Below, in pieces: positions 1 to 8,575 of a stretch of DNA of 64,000 nucleotides (within the stretch, counting starts at the first letter, position 1; every line of letters begins with the position of its first letter). Below the pieces are notes generated by a model, which saw only the letters and a program-made list of their open reading frames with translations, was not told the DNA's origin and did no database searches. The stretch is from Caminibacter pacificus (GTDB lineage: Bacteria; Campylobacterota; Campylobacteria; Campylobacterales; Nautiliaceae): positions 1 to 64,000 of the forward strand of contig NZ_RJVK01000001.1 in assembly GCF_003752135.1 (NCBI RefSeq), in the 5' to 3' direction. The position numbers were made by a program, and so were the translations under genes.

Positions 1-419
1 AGAAGGTTAATTGGAGACTAAATAAAATATAGACAGGTTTATCGTTATAGAATTATCAAGAATTTTCTACCTTCTTGGGTAGAAGGTTAATTGGAGACCT
101 TCCTTTACCAAAGAAGCACCTTGAAGATATAACTTTCCTCATTTTCTACCTTCTTGGGTAGAAGGTTAATTGGAGACACTAAAAGTTATAGATAGCATCA
201 TTGCCATAGTAAAATAAGATTTTCTACTTTCTTGGGTAGAGGGTTAATTGGAGACGCTACCAGGACTACTGCCATATAAACAGCTGTAACAATCCCCGCA
301 GATTTTCTACCTTCTTGGGTAGAAGGTTAATTGGAGACGGGAAACCAAGTTCTTCTGCCAGGATTTTTCTATATTTGTTTATATTTTCTACTTTCTTTGG
401 TAGGAGCTAAATTGAGATT
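1..419. CRISPR. CRISPR array, partial at the left edge
   Basis: Four full 37-base repeats start at 62, 141, 219 and 302. A repeat tail lies at 1-18 and a decayed repeat at 383-419. Repeats open with ATTTTCTAC and close with TTGGAGAC. The five spacers are 43, 42, 41, 46 and 44 bases and all differ. The repeat can fold two ways: TTCTACC with GGTAGAA, or ACCTTCT with AGAAGGT. The copy at 219 differs at two positions, and both changes keep pairing as G-U wobbles. Decay at the right end suggests that this is the trailer and that the leader lies left of the window. No cas gene is visible, so the type cannot be assigned. Confidence 0.95.
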
Positions 420-444
420 TGTGATTTACCATTGATGTTTTTTT

Positions 445-477
445 GTTTTCTATTTTGATTAGTAATTACATTGAAAC
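445..477. repeat. Possible very diverged CRISPR repeat remnant
   Basis: This 33-base stretch starts GTTTTCTA and ends ATTGAAAC, which are the same edge motifs as the array repeats (ATTTTCTA and TTGGAGAC), but the centre is different and shorter. It lies 25 bases after the decayed repeat at 383-419, a shorter gap than the 41-46 base spacers. It could be a decayed trailer repeat or chance similarity in AT-rich DNA. Confidence 0.35.
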
Positions 478-566
478 TAAAAAAACAGTTTTGTATTTTC
501 AAGAATTTCTCCCGTCATTGGAAATGATTGGCTTAGTTGATGAAAGATTTAATTTATTTTTGTGAG

Positions 567-1613
567 TTAAGGAGAAACTTTTTTTAGAGGAATAGATTTT
601 ATTTCATTAAGGATAGATTGTCTTGGATTTTTGGGGTCTATGTTTTTTGGGCGGTATTTTTTATCCCAAAGGTTGTGGGCTTTTATCCACTCCTCGCAGC
701 AGTTTAGATTAAGTATGCTGAATGTTTTTAGAGGGTATTTTAGCGCAAGTGCGAAAAGGAATCTATTGGTAACTGTTTTAGGGCATTTTTTTATTTTGAT
801 TTCTTTTTTTAATCTGTTGGGAAGGTTTAAGGCCGAGATTACTTTTTCGTGGTTTAGGTGTTTGTAGTAGATGAGGTGATATAAAAAAAAGCTCTCAAGA
901 GGATTGTTTTTATAAAGTTTTGCGAGGTGAAAAAACTCTTTTTTGCTAAATTCTAAATTCAGAAGTTTTTTTGCTATTCCAAGAACTATAAAATAATAAA
1001 ACCCGTAATAAAGATACTTGCTTTTAAACATTTTTTCAAATTCCATATAAATTCTCTCACGGCTCAAATCGCTTAAGTCTATGCTTTGGCAAAGTTTTAT
1101 AGTTTCGGGGGCTACTTTGAATTTTAGTCTGCTTGCAAACTGCATAGCTCTAAGTACTCTAAGAGAGTCTTCAACAAAAGTATTATCGTCGATATGTCGG
1201 ATGATTTTGCTTTGAATATCTTTAATACCTCCCCAAAAATCGAGTATTTCACCCGTGAAGATATTTTTCATTAAAGCGTTCATTGTAAAATCGCGTCTTT
1301 TTGAAGCCGTTTTTTCGTCCTGTGTGAGTGATACCTCAAAGCCCCTGTGGCCTTTTGCCACTTTCGTTTCAACTCGGGGCAAGGCGATGTCGAAATTTTT
1401 CCATTTATACACAAAAAAGCTTTTGCCAACCCCTTTAGCGCCAAGTTTTGCCATTAACGAATCGAATTTTTCAGGGTCTATGTCATATACTTCTATATCG
1501 TACTCTTTTGGTGTAATGCCTAAAATTTCGTCTCTTACGCAACCCCCGACGAAATAGACTCTTTTAGAATAAGGTGCAAAAAATTTTTTTAGAAATTCGA
1601 TATCTTTTTGCAA
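567..1613 (-). CDS. cca: CCA tRNA nucleotidyltransferase / poly(A) polymerase family protein
   Basis: This class II nucleotidyltransferase should add or repair the 3' CCA (or its terminal A) of tRNAs in the cytoplasm. The N-terminal polymerase-beta fold shows GGCVRD (residues 23-28), the metal-binding EYDIEVYDID (37-46) and RRDFTMNAL (about 106-114). The ATP/CTP-selecting helix region DSLRVLRAMQFASRL follows at 149-163. The C-terminal helical part is Lys/Leu-rich. The start is TTG at 1613, with AAGG about 8 bases upstream and only 8 bases after the preceding gene's stop, so it is probably the last gene of the leuD-leuB transcript. The same neighbours flank cca in Campylobacter. CCA-adding and A-adding activity cannot be told apart by reading. 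Confidence 0.9.
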   Translation of the reverse strand: MQKDIEFLKKFFAPYSKRVYFVGGCVRDEILGITPKEYDIEVYDIDPEKFDSLMAKLGAKGVGKSFFVYKWKNFDIALPRVETKVAKGHRGFEVSLTQDEKTASKRRDFTMNALMKNIFTGEILDFWGGIKDIQSKIIRHIDDNTFVEDSLRVLRAMQFASRLKFKVAPETIKLCQSIDLSDLSRERIYMEFEKMFKSKYLYYGFYYFIVLGIAKKLLNLEFSKKEFFHLAKLYKNNPLESFFLYHLIYYKHLNHEKVISALNLPNRLKKEIKIKKCPKTVTNRFLFALALKYPLKTFSILNLNCCEEWIKAHNLWDKKYRPKNIDPKNPRQSILNEIKSIPLKKVSP

Positions 1614-1621
1614 TTTTTGCC

Positions 1622-1867
1622 TTATTCGTTAATTTTTTCTTCAAGCCTTGCAAGCAGGTATTCAAGAAAGTTTAAAGTTACGTCAAGTTTGACATCTAAA
1701 TTTTGAGTGTTCGGAGATTGGAGTCCGTCAAAAAGTACGAGAAGTCTTTCTCTTAGGTGTTTTAAAAATTCTTTGTCGCACTCTTGTTTTTCTTCTTCGA
1801 TATGTTCGAAGATTTCCTCTTCTTCTATTTCTTGGAGTGTTTCGAGTATTGTTTCTTTGATATCCAT
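1622..1867 (-). CDS. Small acidic helical protein, possible CiaD-like domain
   Basis: This 81-residue, very Glu-rich protein has no signal peptide or membrane segment and looks wholly helical. A conserved-looking core, RERLLVLFDGLQSP, lies near residues 39-52. From memory, Campylobacter has a small gene at the same place next to cca (Cj0788, CiaD) with a related core, so a CiaD-like family assignment is likely but rests on position and one motif. The start ATG abuts the stop of the upstream TPR-like gene (1867), indicating translational coupling. The function is unknown. Confidence 0.75.
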   Translation of the reverse strand: MDIKETILETLQEIEEEEIFEHIEEEKQECDKEFLKHLRERLLVLFDGLQSPNTQNLDVKLDVTLNFLEYLLARLEEKINE

Positions 1868-2106
1868 TATAACTCACTTAGCCATTTTTCAAAATCATAG
1901 CGGTTTTTTTGATTGATATTTTCGAATTCTTTGAGTTTCAAAACGTTCACCCCTTTAAATTTTCTTCTTTTTTCGAGTCTTTTGATTGCCTCGATTAACT
2001 CTTTATCTTCAGGGTATTTTTTTAACAGCTTGCGGTAAATATCCAGGGCTTCACTTTTAAAGCCCTGGGATTCGAGTATTTTTGCGTATGTTTTAGTTAG
2101 CGGCAT
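1867..2106 (-). CDS. Short TPR-like protein
   Basis: This is a 79-residue soluble protein. Residues about 4-35 read as one tetratricopeptide helix pair ([20 protein letters not shown], then [20 protein letters not shown]). The rest is charged and ends KWLSEL. The gene overlaps the 3' end of leuB by 14 bases and abuts the next gene, so all are likely co-transcribed. It corresponds in position to a small gene near cca in Campylobacter. A single TPR unit suggests a protein-interaction adaptor, but no partner is known. Confidence 0.75.
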   Translation of the reverse strand: MPLTKTYAKILESQGFKSEALDIYRKLLKKYPEDKELIEAIKRLEKRRKFKGVNVLKLKEFENINQKNRYDFEKWLSEL

Positions 2107-3157
2107 GTTCTGCTATCAAGCTTCCCATTTCTGTTGTCGTTACCACTTCTTTTGCGTCGAAACTTGCAAGGTCTTTTGTTCTGTAGCCTTTTGCAAGTAC
2201 TTGTTTTATTGCGTCTCTGATTTTATCACCCGCGGCTTTTTCACCTAAATAATCAAGCATCATAGCAGCACTTAAAATAGTAGCGATAGGGTTTGCTATA
2301 CCTTGTCCCGCTATATCCGGAGCACTTCCGTGAATAGGTTCGAAAAGTCCGACTTTTCCTCCGATACTCGCACTCGGAAGAAGACCGATACTTCCTACAA
2401 TCATACTCGCTTCATCGCTTAAAATATCACCGAAAATATTACCCGTTAGGATAACGTCGAATTGTTTCGGGTTTCTTACAAGCTGCATTGCGGCGTTATC
2501 TACGTACATATGTTCAAGTTCTACTTCAGGATAGTTTTTTGCAACTTCTTCTACAACTTCTCTCCAAAGCTCGCTTACTTCAAGTACGTTTGCTTTATCT
2601 ACAGAAGTTACTTTTTTGTTTCTTCTCATAGCTTCTTCAAAAGCGACTTTTGCGATTCTCTCAATTTCGTCTCTTGTATAAATCATAGTATTGTAAGCTT
2701 TGTTGTCGTCTTTGTATCTCGGCTCTCCGAAATAAATACCGCCTGTGAGTTCTCTTACTACCGTTAAATCAACGCCTTTTATTACTTCCGGTTTTAGTGT
2801 TGAAGCGTTTACGAGTTCGTCAAAAATTATCGCAGGTCTTATATTTGCAAAAAGTCCTAATGATTTTCTAAGTTTCAAAAGACCGCTTTCAGGTCTTTTT
2901 TGTTTTTCTACGTTGTCCCATTTAGGACCTCCGATTGCTCCGAAAAGTACGGCGTCGGAATTTAGACAACCTTTTATAGTTTCGTCCGGACACGGGTTGT
3001 CGAATACGTCGATTGCGCTTCCGCCGATAAGATATTCGTTATACTCTAAATTAAACCCTTCTTTGCTTGCAACCGCGTCAAGAACTTTTATAGCTTCATC
3101 TACGATTTCGGGACCGATTCCGTCCCCTTTTAGTACCGCGATTTTATAATTTTTCAT
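2093..3157 (-). CDS. leuB: 3-isopropylmalate dehydrogenase
   Basis: LeuB oxidatively decarboxylates 3-isopropylmalate to 2-oxoisocaproate with NAD+ in leucine biosynthesis. The 354 residues are the usual length. Visible motifs are the N-terminal KGDGIGPEI, the substrate-binding [17 protein letters not shown] region, [14 protein letters not shown], the metal-binding [13 protein letters not shown], and [18 protein letters not shown]. The start ATG is preceded by AAAGGA and overlaps the end of leuD by 14 bases, so the two are coupled. leuA and leuC are not in the window. Confidence 0.97.
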   Translation of the reverse strand: MKNYKIAVLKGDGIGPEIVDEAIKVLDAVASKEGFNLEYNEYLIGGSAIDVFDNPCPDETIKGCLNSDAVLFGAIGGPKWDNVEKQKRPESGLLKLRKSLGLFANIRPAIIFDELVNASTLKPEVIKGVDLTVVRELTGGIYFGEPRYKDDNKAYNTMIYTRDEIERIAKVAFEEAMRRNKKVTSVDKANVLEVSELWREVVEEVAKNYPEVELEHMYVDNAAMQLVRNPKQFDVILTGNIFGDILSDEASMIVGSIGLLPSASIGGKVGLFEPIHGSAPDIAGQGIANPIATILSAAMMLDYLGEKAAGDKIRDAIKQVLAKGYRTKDLASFDAKEVVTTTEMGSLIAEHAAN

Positions 3158-3653
3158 TGTTTTCCTTTAAAATCTCTTTTGCGTAGTTAATAAGTCCGCC
3201 GGCTGCAATCAGCTCTTGCATAAACGGAGGAATAGGAGCGAATTTGTACTCTTTTCCGGTATCGATATTATGAACGATACCTTTATCAAGGTCGATTTTT
3301 ACCAAATCTCCTTCGTTAATTTCGTCCGCTTCAAGAAGTTCGAAAATAGGAAGTCCCATATTGAAGCTGTTTCTATAAAAAATTCTTGCAAAACTCTTTG
3401 CGATTACCGCAGCAACTCCGGCCGCTTTTAGAGCGATAGGAGCGTGTTCTCTACTACTTCCGCTACCGAAGTTTTTACCTGCGACTATAATATCTCCCGG
3501 TCTTACTTTTTTAGGAAACTCAGGGTCAGCGTCTTCCATAACGTGTTTTGCGAGTTCGTGAGGGTCGGATGTATTAAGATATCTTGCGGGGATGATCAAA
3601 TCCGTATCGATATTATCGCCGAATTTCCACACTCTTCCTGTAATAACGTTCAT
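3144..3653 (-). CDS. leuD: 3-isopropylmalate dehydratase small subunit
   Basis: LeuD is the swivelling small subunit that joins LeuC (the 4Fe-4S subunit) to isomerise 2- to 3-isopropylmalate. The 169-residue protein is of the short archaeal/epsilonproteobacterial type. It shows [19 protein letters not shown] at the N-terminus, then [14 protein letters not shown], and [19 protein letters not shown]. It is the first gene of the minus-strand leuD-leuB-cca run. Its partner leuC is elsewhere. Confidence 0.96.
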   Translation of the reverse strand: MNVITGRVWKFGDNIDTDLIIPARYLNTSDPHELAKHVMEDADPEFPKKVRPGDIIVAGKNFGSGSSREHAPIALKAAGVAAVIAKSFARIFYRNSFNMGLPIFELLEADEINEGDLVKIDLDKGIVHNIDTGKEYKFAPIPPFMQELIAAGGLINYAKEILKENNEKL

Positions 3654-3674
3654 AAATTTCCTTTTTTGGTTTGA

Positions 3675-3680
3675 ATTTTA
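3675..3680 (-). promoter_or_regulatory. Candidate -10 element for leuD
   Basis: On the minus strand GATAAAATTC gives a TAAAAT hexamer upstream of the leuD ribosome site (AAAAAAGGAAATTT). No clear -35 box is seen, which is common for housekeeping promoters in Campylobacterota. Confidence 0.4.
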
Positions 3681-3710
3681 TCAAATTTGGTTTTAAAAAT
3701 AAACTTGTTA

Positions 3711-3716
3711 TATAAT
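3711..3716 (+). promoter_or_regulatory. -10 element for the EI24-family gene
   Basis: An exact TATAAT lies 18 bases before the start codon at 3735, followed by the ribosome site AAAGGAGAGG. The only -35-like sequence is a poor TTGGTT 18 bases upstream. The promoter diverges from that of leuD. Confidence 0.6.
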
Positions 3717-3734
3717 AGCACAAAAGGAGAGGAT

Positions 3735-4679
3735 ATGAAAATCAGTAGCTGTTTTGTGAAATCTTTTAGGGATTTGTTTAATGTTGACGTTTTGAAAGTG
3801 GTGCTTATTAGCGCGTTGCCGCTTTTTTTGTTGATTTTCGGTTTTTTGTATGCGTTTTGGGACCAGATTATTTCGGTTAGTTCTTTTTTAATCTCATGGG
3901 TGCCTTTTAGCGTTTTGAAATTAAACGGAGCGTTTTTTATTCTGTTTTTCGTTTGGTTTATTTTGGTTCTTGTCTCTTTTGCGGTTGTGACGGCGATTTT
4001 TTCGCCTATTTTTCTTAATAAGTTAAAAGAGAGAGGTTATTATCTCTATTCGATAATTACGATAGGCTTTTTTTCGCTTCTTTATGCGGTACTTTTGATT
4101 AAAAATTGGGATTATGTTTTTGAGGAAGTAAAAAGACTTCTTACTATTCTGCCTTTCGATACGGTTTCAAAAGGTGTTAGTGCTATTGTTGCGGTTTATA
4201 TTTTTTATAACTTTTTTATTTTAAGTCTGTTTTTTGTGATTTTTATTTTTTCAAAGCCGTTTTTGGAAGCGATAAGAGAGCTTGAATATCCGGAGCTTGA
4301 GATAAATGTCGAGGATAAATTTAAGTATAAAAGAGCGATTTTAAAAGATATTTTGATATTTATCGCTCTTTTTGCGGTGCTATTTCCTCTATTTTTCATT
4401 CCGGTGATAAATGTAGGCGTTCAGTTGTTTTTGTGGACTAAACTTTATAGGGATTCGTTTTTGTATTTCGTTTGCAACGAATACTGCTCAAAAGATGAGT
4501 TTGAAAAATTAAGCTCTCAAAGTTTTAAAACTTCTTTTGTAGCGTTTTTGGCGGCGCTTTTTAATCTGTTGCCTATTATTAACTTTTTCGCTCCGTTTTT
4601 TGCCGTGATTATGTTTTTCCATTGTGTTATGGAGCTAAAACTTGCGAATAAAAATATAAGCGTAAAAGAAGAAAACTAA
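3735..4679 (+). CDS. EI24 domain membrane protein (CysZ-like)
   Basis: This is a 314-residue integral membrane protein with about six hydrophobic segments and a long charged stretch in the middle (ELEYPELEINVEDKFKYKRA). The pattern, including the FKSFRDLFN-type amphipathic start and the C-terminal pair of helices around NLLPIINFFAPFFAVIMFFH, fits the EI24/CysZ family, some members of which carry sulfate. The substrate cannot be read here. The start is ATG 3735, 4 bases after AAAGGAGAGG; an in-frame upstream start at 3687 would lie before the -10 box and is rejected. It stands alone between leuD and flgG. Confidence 0.8.
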   Translation: MKISSCFVKSFRDLFNVDVLKVVLISALPLFLLIFGFLYAFWDQIISVSSFLISWVPFSVLKLNGAFFILFFVWFILVLVSFAVVTAIFSPIFLNKLKERGYYLYSIITIGFFSLLYAVLLIKNWDYVFEEVKRLLTILPFDTVSKGVSAIVAVYIFYNFFILSLFFVIFIFSKPFLEAIRELEYPELEINVEDKFKYKRAILKDILIFIALFAVLFPLFFIPVINVGVQLFLWTKLYRDSFLYFVCNEYCSKDEFEKLSSQSFKTSFVAFLAALFNLLPIINFFAPFFAVIMFFHCVMELKLANKNISVKEEN

Positions 4680-4709
4680 CTTTCTTCTTTTTTTCGTTAT
4701 TACTAATTT

Positions 4710-4736
4710 CACAAACTTACAAATTCACTATCTCAA
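4710..4736. repeat. 8-base-periodic CAC repeat, copy 1
   Basis: CAC-like triplets recur at exact 8-base steps: CAC 4710, TAC 4718, CAC 4726, CAA 4734, with A/T-rich linkers. It is the most degenerate of four such sites in the window and lies between the EI24 gene and flgG. Confidence 0.6.
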
Positions 4737-4911
4737 CATATTCATCCAAAGATTAACCACCCTCAACAAGAGAGCAAATTTCGACCATTACAAAAAAGCT
4801 AAAAAGCCCGGACCTTTTCAAGCTTACGTGCTTTTTTTAACGCTTTTTTTTCATTGAAATTCGCAATCGTCTCGGGCTACTTAATTTTACATTTAATCAA
4901 ATCTTCAATTT

Positions 4912-4930
4912 CACAAACTCACTATTTCAC
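4912..4930. repeat. 8-base-periodic CAC repeat, copy 2
   Basis: CAC occurs at 4912, 4920 and 4928, exactly 8 bases apart (CACAAACT, CACTATTT, CAC). It lies just after the flgG stop, in the same orientation as copies 1 and 3. Confidence 0.65.
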
Positions 4931-4940
4931 TATTCCCTAA

Positions 4941-5729
4941 CTACCTCTTCAAATTATTAACAGTTTGAAGCATTTCATCACTTGTCATAATAGCTTTACT
5001 TGCCGCGTCATATGCTCTTTGACCGGTAATCAAGTCCGTCATCTCTTCTACAAGCTGTACGTTGCTCATTTCAAGAAAGCCTTGTCTTACTTCTCCTATT
5101 CCGTCGGTACCCGGTGTCGCAACTATCGGGTCACCTGAAGCTGAAGTATTGATATAGAGATTGCTACCAAGAGAGTGCAAACCTGCGGGGTTAATGAATT
5201 TTGCAAGTTGGATTTGACCGATTTGTTGCATTTGTGTTTGTCCGGCTTCAAGAATACTTACCGTTCCGTCGGTTCCTATAGAAACTTGTACGGTTGTCGG
5301 AGGTAGAGTGATTTCTGGGATTAATTTATATCCGTCGCTTGTTACTACGTTGCCGTCGGCATCAAGCTTAAAAGCTCCGTCTCTCGTATAAGCTATACGG
5401 CCGTCGGGTAATTGTACTTGAAAAAATCCGTCGCCTTGTATTGCCAAATCGAGATTGTTATTCGTTTGTTTTAGGTTTCCTTGAGTAAAAATTTTAGTAA
5501 CGGCGGTAGGTCTAACTCCAAGCCCGACATTAATACCCGTAGGTGAAATAGTTGTTGTAGATGTCGCCGTACCGGCGTATTCCATAGTCTGATAAAACAA
5601 ATCAGCAAATTCCGCTCTTTGTTTTTTATAACCTATCGTATTTACGTTTGAGATGTTATTCGAGACGACATCTATTTGCATTTGTTGAGCCATCATACCT
5701 GTGGCTGCCGTATAAAGACTTCTGACCAT
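4941..5729 (-). CDS. flgG: Flagellar distal rod protein FlgG
   Basis: FlgG forms the distal rod of the flagellum and is exported by the flagellar type III system. The 262 residues start with the family signature RSLYTAATGM, followed by VVSNNISNVNTIGYK (rod/hook N-terminal motif). The C-terminus MSNVQLVEEMTDLITGQRAYDAASKAI is the matching coiled coil. The start is the second of two ATGs (5729): the first, at 5735, touches the AAAGGA ribosome site, while the second is 6 bases from it. It is downstream of flgF, but 109 bases separate them, with its own sigma-54 site at 5761-5774. Confidence 0.97.
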   Translation of the reverse strand: MVRSLYTAATGMMAQQMQIDVVSNNISNVNTIGYKKQRAEFADLFYQTMEYAGTATSTTTISPTGINVGLGVRPTAVTKIFTQGNLKQTNNNLDLAIQGDGFFQVQLPDGRIAYTRDGAFKLDADGNVVTSDGYKLIPEITLPPTTVQVSIGTDGTVSILEAGQTQMQQIGQIQLAKFINPAGLHSLGSNLYINTSASGDPIVATPGTDGIGEVRQGFLEMSNVQLVEEMTDLITGQRAYDAASKAIMTSDEMLQTVNNLKR

Positions 5730-5760
5730 TTTCATTCCTTTATAGGATTTTTAATTCGTA

Positions 5761-5774
5761 GCAAATTTCGTTCC
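5761..5774 (-). promoter_or_regulatory. Sigma-54 promoter for flgG
   Basis: On the minus strand GGAACGAAATTTGC gives GG, ten bases, GC, matching the Campylobacter RpoN pattern (GGAAC, four bases, TTTGC). It ends about 32 bases before the flgG start. Confidence 0.85.
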
Positions 5775-5798
5775 GTTTTTTAACTAACATATAAGTTT

Positions 5799-5825
5799 CA
5801 CAAACTCACAATTTCACTATTTCAC
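5799..5825. repeat. 8-base-periodic CAC repeat, copy 3
   Basis: CAC occurs at 5799, 5807, 5815 and 5823 in exact 8-base steps with A/T linkers (AAACT, AATTT, TATTT). It fills the flgF-flgG spacer upstream of the flgG sigma-54 site. Confidence 0.7.
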
Positions 5826-5838
5826 CACTTTTCTCCCA

Positions 5839-6627
5839 TTACGCCCTAACGCTCCCGAGTTTCTCAATAGCGTCTTTTTGCAAGTCGTCCATAAATGTTG
5901 TCATGGCTTTTTGATATCTTTCTACAAGCCTGTTTGTTTCTATCAAATCCGTCATTTCACGAATAGGGTTTACGTTTGATTTTTCTAAAAAACCTTGAAG
6001 AGTTGAGTTTTTCGTATTTATGCTTTCGCTACCGGGTACGAATTCCCACATTTTATCACCGACTTTTTTTAAAGTTTTAGGGTTGTCTATGCTTACGATT
6101 TTTAACGTTGCTATTTTTTGATTGTTTACGTAAACGTTTGCGTCGCTGTCGATTACTAGATTTTTTGCATTAAGAGGGATTTTTATCGGTTCGTTTTTGG
6201 TGTTTAGGACTTTAAACCCTTCTTTTGTTACCAAATATCCTTTGTCGTCAAGTTCGAAATTCCCGGCTCTTGTGATTCTTTCGCCGTCTTGGGCCGAAAT
6301 TATGAAAAAGAGATTTTTTCTTTTTAGTGCGATATCAAGAGGATTTGAGGTTCTTTGCATATCGCCGAGTGAAAAGTTCGTATATTCCTCCACGATTTGA
6401 GGTACTTTATTGAGGTTGTGGTTTATCCATTTTGCGGCTTCTTTTGTATTGTTTTCAAGAGGAAGTTCGCTTCTTTTTTCGCTAAAGAGCCTTTCGAAAT
6501 CGCCGATAATAATATCGTCTTGTTTGAAGCCGGGCGTATTTACGTTGGCTAAGTTGTTTGAAATTACGTTTAATCTGTTGAATTGGGTTACCATTGCACC
6601 GGTTACGTCATAGTATCCGTTAATCAT
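5839..6627 (-). CDS. flgF: Flagellar rod protein FlgF (FlgG2-like)
   Basis: This is a proximal-rod protein of the flagellar axial family. The 262 residues show the N-terminal VISNNLANVNTPGFKQDD motif and the C-terminal SNVNPIREMTDLIETNRLVERYQKAM helix. The middle is more divergent than in FlgG. In Campylobacter the equivalent gene (flgG2/flgF) also precedes flgG. The start ATG follows AAGG by 7 bases, and a sigma-54 site lies at 6655-6668, so it belongs to the hook-basal-body class of flagellar genes. Confidence 0.93.
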   Translation of the reverse strand: MINGYYDVTGAMVTQFNRLNVISNNLANVNTPGFKQDDIIIGDFERLFSEKRSELPLENNTKEAAKWINHNLNKVPQIVEEYTNFSLGDMQRTSNPLDIALKRKNLFFIISAQDGERITRAGNFELDDKGYLVTKEGFKVLNTKNEPIKIPLNAKNLVIDSDANVYVNNQKIATLKIVSIDNPKTLKKVGDKMWEFVPGSESINTKNSTLQGFLEKSNVNPIREMTDLIETNRLVERYQKAMTTFMDDLQKDAIEKLGSVRA

Positions 6628-6654
6628 TAATTAACCTTTTTTTTGTAGAATAAA

Positions 6655-6668
6655 GCAAATTGCGTTCC
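6655..6668 (-). promoter_or_regulatory. Sigma-54 promoter for flgF
   Basis: The minus strand reads GGAACGCAATTTGC: GG, ten bases, GC, nearly identical to the flgG site. It sits 28 bases before the flgF start and close to the divergent rpoD promoter. Confidence 0.87.
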
Positions 6669-6680
6669 CAAAAAATATTG

Positions 6681-6686
6681 TATAAT
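6681..6686 (+). promoter_or_regulatory. -10 element for rpoD
   Basis: TTGTATAATTA contains a perfect TATAAT about 70 bases before the rpoD start. No good -35 is seen. The rpoD start has a strong AAGGAG ribosome site. Confidence 0.6.
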
Positions 6687-6758
6687 TACGTTTCGGGTTA
6701 AGAATTTAGAAATTTTTAAATTTTTAACTTCTTCACCCAAACTACACAAGGAGATTTA

Positions 6759-8573
6759 ATGGCACTTCCAAAAGAGCTTGTTAAACTATTCAAAGATAAC
6801 AAAAACGGTATCGTTACTTATGAAACTATTGTTAATTTTTTCGAAAAAGCCCCTACTAAAAAAGATGTAAAAGAGATTTTAGAACTTGCAAAAGAGAACA
6901 ACGTAAGACTTATGACCGCCGCTGAGGTGGCGAAACTTAAAAACTTAGAAGACGTAGTAAAAAACGAAGAAGAGAGAGAAAGAAAAAGAGAAGAGCTTGC
7001 CGAGGATATTTTAAAAGACAAAGAACTTCTCGAGTGGAGCCGCTCGGATAGTCCCGTTAGGATGTATTTAAGAGAAATGGGTCATATTCCGCTTCTTGAT
7101 AAAGACGAAGAGATTGAGATTTTCAGAAGAATTCAGCTTGGAGAAGAGATTATTCTTGATGCTATCACTTCAATTCCGTTTTTGATAGACCTTGTACTAA
7201 ATTACAAAGAACCTTTGTTAAACAGAGAAAGAAGAGTAAAAGAGTTGTTTAAAAACTTCGTAGATGAAGAGGAAGTCGAAGACGAATCAAGCAAAGAAGG
7301 CAAAAGAGCGAAAAAAATCTCTCTTAGAGAAAAAAGAATTAACGAGCTTTTCAAAAATCTTGAAAAAGCCAAAAAAGAGTGGGAAAAAGTTATCGACGAG
7401 TACGATAGAGTACTAAAAGACACTTCAATGCCCGAAGATGAGAGACTTCATAAAATTTTACAACTGACATTTAAAAAGAAAAAAGTAAAAGACGCACTAA
7501 ATGAGCTCGGATATACTTCAAAACTTATCAACGAAATCGTAAAAACCGTAGAAACGGCTCTAAAAGGTGATAAGGATTTCGAAAAAGAACTTAAGAAAAA
7601 AGAATACAGACTGCCGCTATTTAACGAGCAGTTAAGAAAACTTCATAAAGAGATTTTAAGCAAAATCACTGAGCTTAGCAAAGAAGATATCGCGGCAATG
7701 GTACCTGAGCATACTATGGTGAATATTTATATGGATATCAAAAAACTTGTCGAAGCTAAAAAAGCCAGCGAAAATATGTTCGGAATGGACCCTAAAAAGC
7801 TTGAAGTGATTTTAGAACAACTAAAACGCGGTAAAAAAATCGTAACCGAAGCAAAAGAGAAAATGGCGCGCGCAAACTTAAGACTTGTCGTTAGTATCGC
7901 GAAAAAATATACCAATAGAGGACTTCCGTTTCTTGATTTGATTCAAGAAGGAAATATCGGGCTTATGAAAGCGATTGACAAGTTCGAATTCGAAAAAGGA
8001 TACAAATTTTCAACTTACGCGACTTGGTGGATTAGACAAGCGATAAGTAGAGCAATTGCAGACCAAGCAAGAACGGTTAGAATTCCTATTCATATGATTG
8101 AAAACATCAATCAAATCAATAAAATTATCAGAAAACACGTCCAAGAAGAAGGAAAAGAGCCGACTCTGGAAGTTATCGCAAAAGAGATGAAAATGCCTAT
8201 AGAAAAAGTAAAACAGATTCTAAAAATCTCAAAAGAGCCGATTTCTCTTGAAGCGCCTGTTGGTGAAGAAGAAGATGGAAAATTCGGAGATTTTATCGAA
8301 GATAAAAGCTTTAGTAACCCTTATGAAGAAGTGGTTCAAGAAGATTTGAGAAAACATATCGAAGAGATACTCGAAAATCTAAACGAAAGAGAAAAAGCGG
8401 TAATCAAAATGAGATTCGGTCTTATGCCTGATAAGAGCGAAAGAACGCTTGAAGAGATTGGAAAAGCTCTAAATGTAACGCGTGAGAGAGTGAGACAAAT
8501 CGAAAGCAGCGCTATTAAAAAACTCAGACATCCGAATATCGGAAAACTTCTTAAAAACTATCTTGAGGGGTGA
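6759..8573 (+). CDS. rpoD: Primary sigma factor RpoD (sigma-70)
   Basis: This is the housekeeping sigma factor that directs RNA polymerase to -10 TATAAT promoters such as those seen throughout the window. The 604 residues show an acidic/Lys-rich region 1.1, region 1.2 [16 protein letters not shown] at about 99-114, a long charged non-conserved insert, region 2 ([50 protein letters not shown]), region 3, and region 4 with the helix-turn-helix [20 protein letters not shown]. It starts at ATG after AAGGAGATTTA. It heads a compact run of genes to 14831. Confidence 0.98.
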   Translation: MALPKELVKLFKDNKNGIVTYETIVNFFEKAPTKKDVKEILELAKENNVRLMTAAEVAKLKNLEDVVKNEEERERKREELAEDILKDKELLEWSRSDSPVRMYLREMGHIPLLDKDEEIEIFRRIQLGEEIILDAITSIPFLIDLVLNYKEPLLNRERRVKELFKNFVDEEEVEDESSKEGKRAKKISLREKRINELFKNLEKAKKEWEKVIDEYDRVLKDTSMPEDERLHKILQLTFKKKKVKDALNELGYTSKLINEIVKTVETALKGDKDFEKELKKKEYRLPLFNEQLRKLHKEILSKITELSKEDIAAMVPEHTMVNIYMDIKKLVEAKKASENMFGMDPKKLEVILEQLKRGKKIVTEAKEKMARANLRLVVSIAKKYTNRGLPFLDLIQEGNIGLMKAIDKFEFEKGYKFSTYATWWIRQAISRAIADQARTVRIPIHMIENINQINKIIRKHVQEEGKEPTLEVIAKEMKMPIEKVKQILKISKEPISLEAPVGEEEDGKFGDFIEDKSFSNPYEEVVQEDLRKHIEEILENLNEREKAVIKMRFGLMPDKSERTLEEIGKALNVTRERVRQIESSAIKKLRHPNIGKLLKNYLEG

Positions 8574-8575
8574 TT

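Noticed and set aside
4678-4855. Open frame without a start codon in the EI24-flgG spacer (contains FDHYKKAKKPGPFQAYV)
   Set aside because: No start or ribosome site, no recognised family, and it covers one of the intergenic repeats; probably chance in AT-rich DNA, although a gene remnant cannot be excluded.
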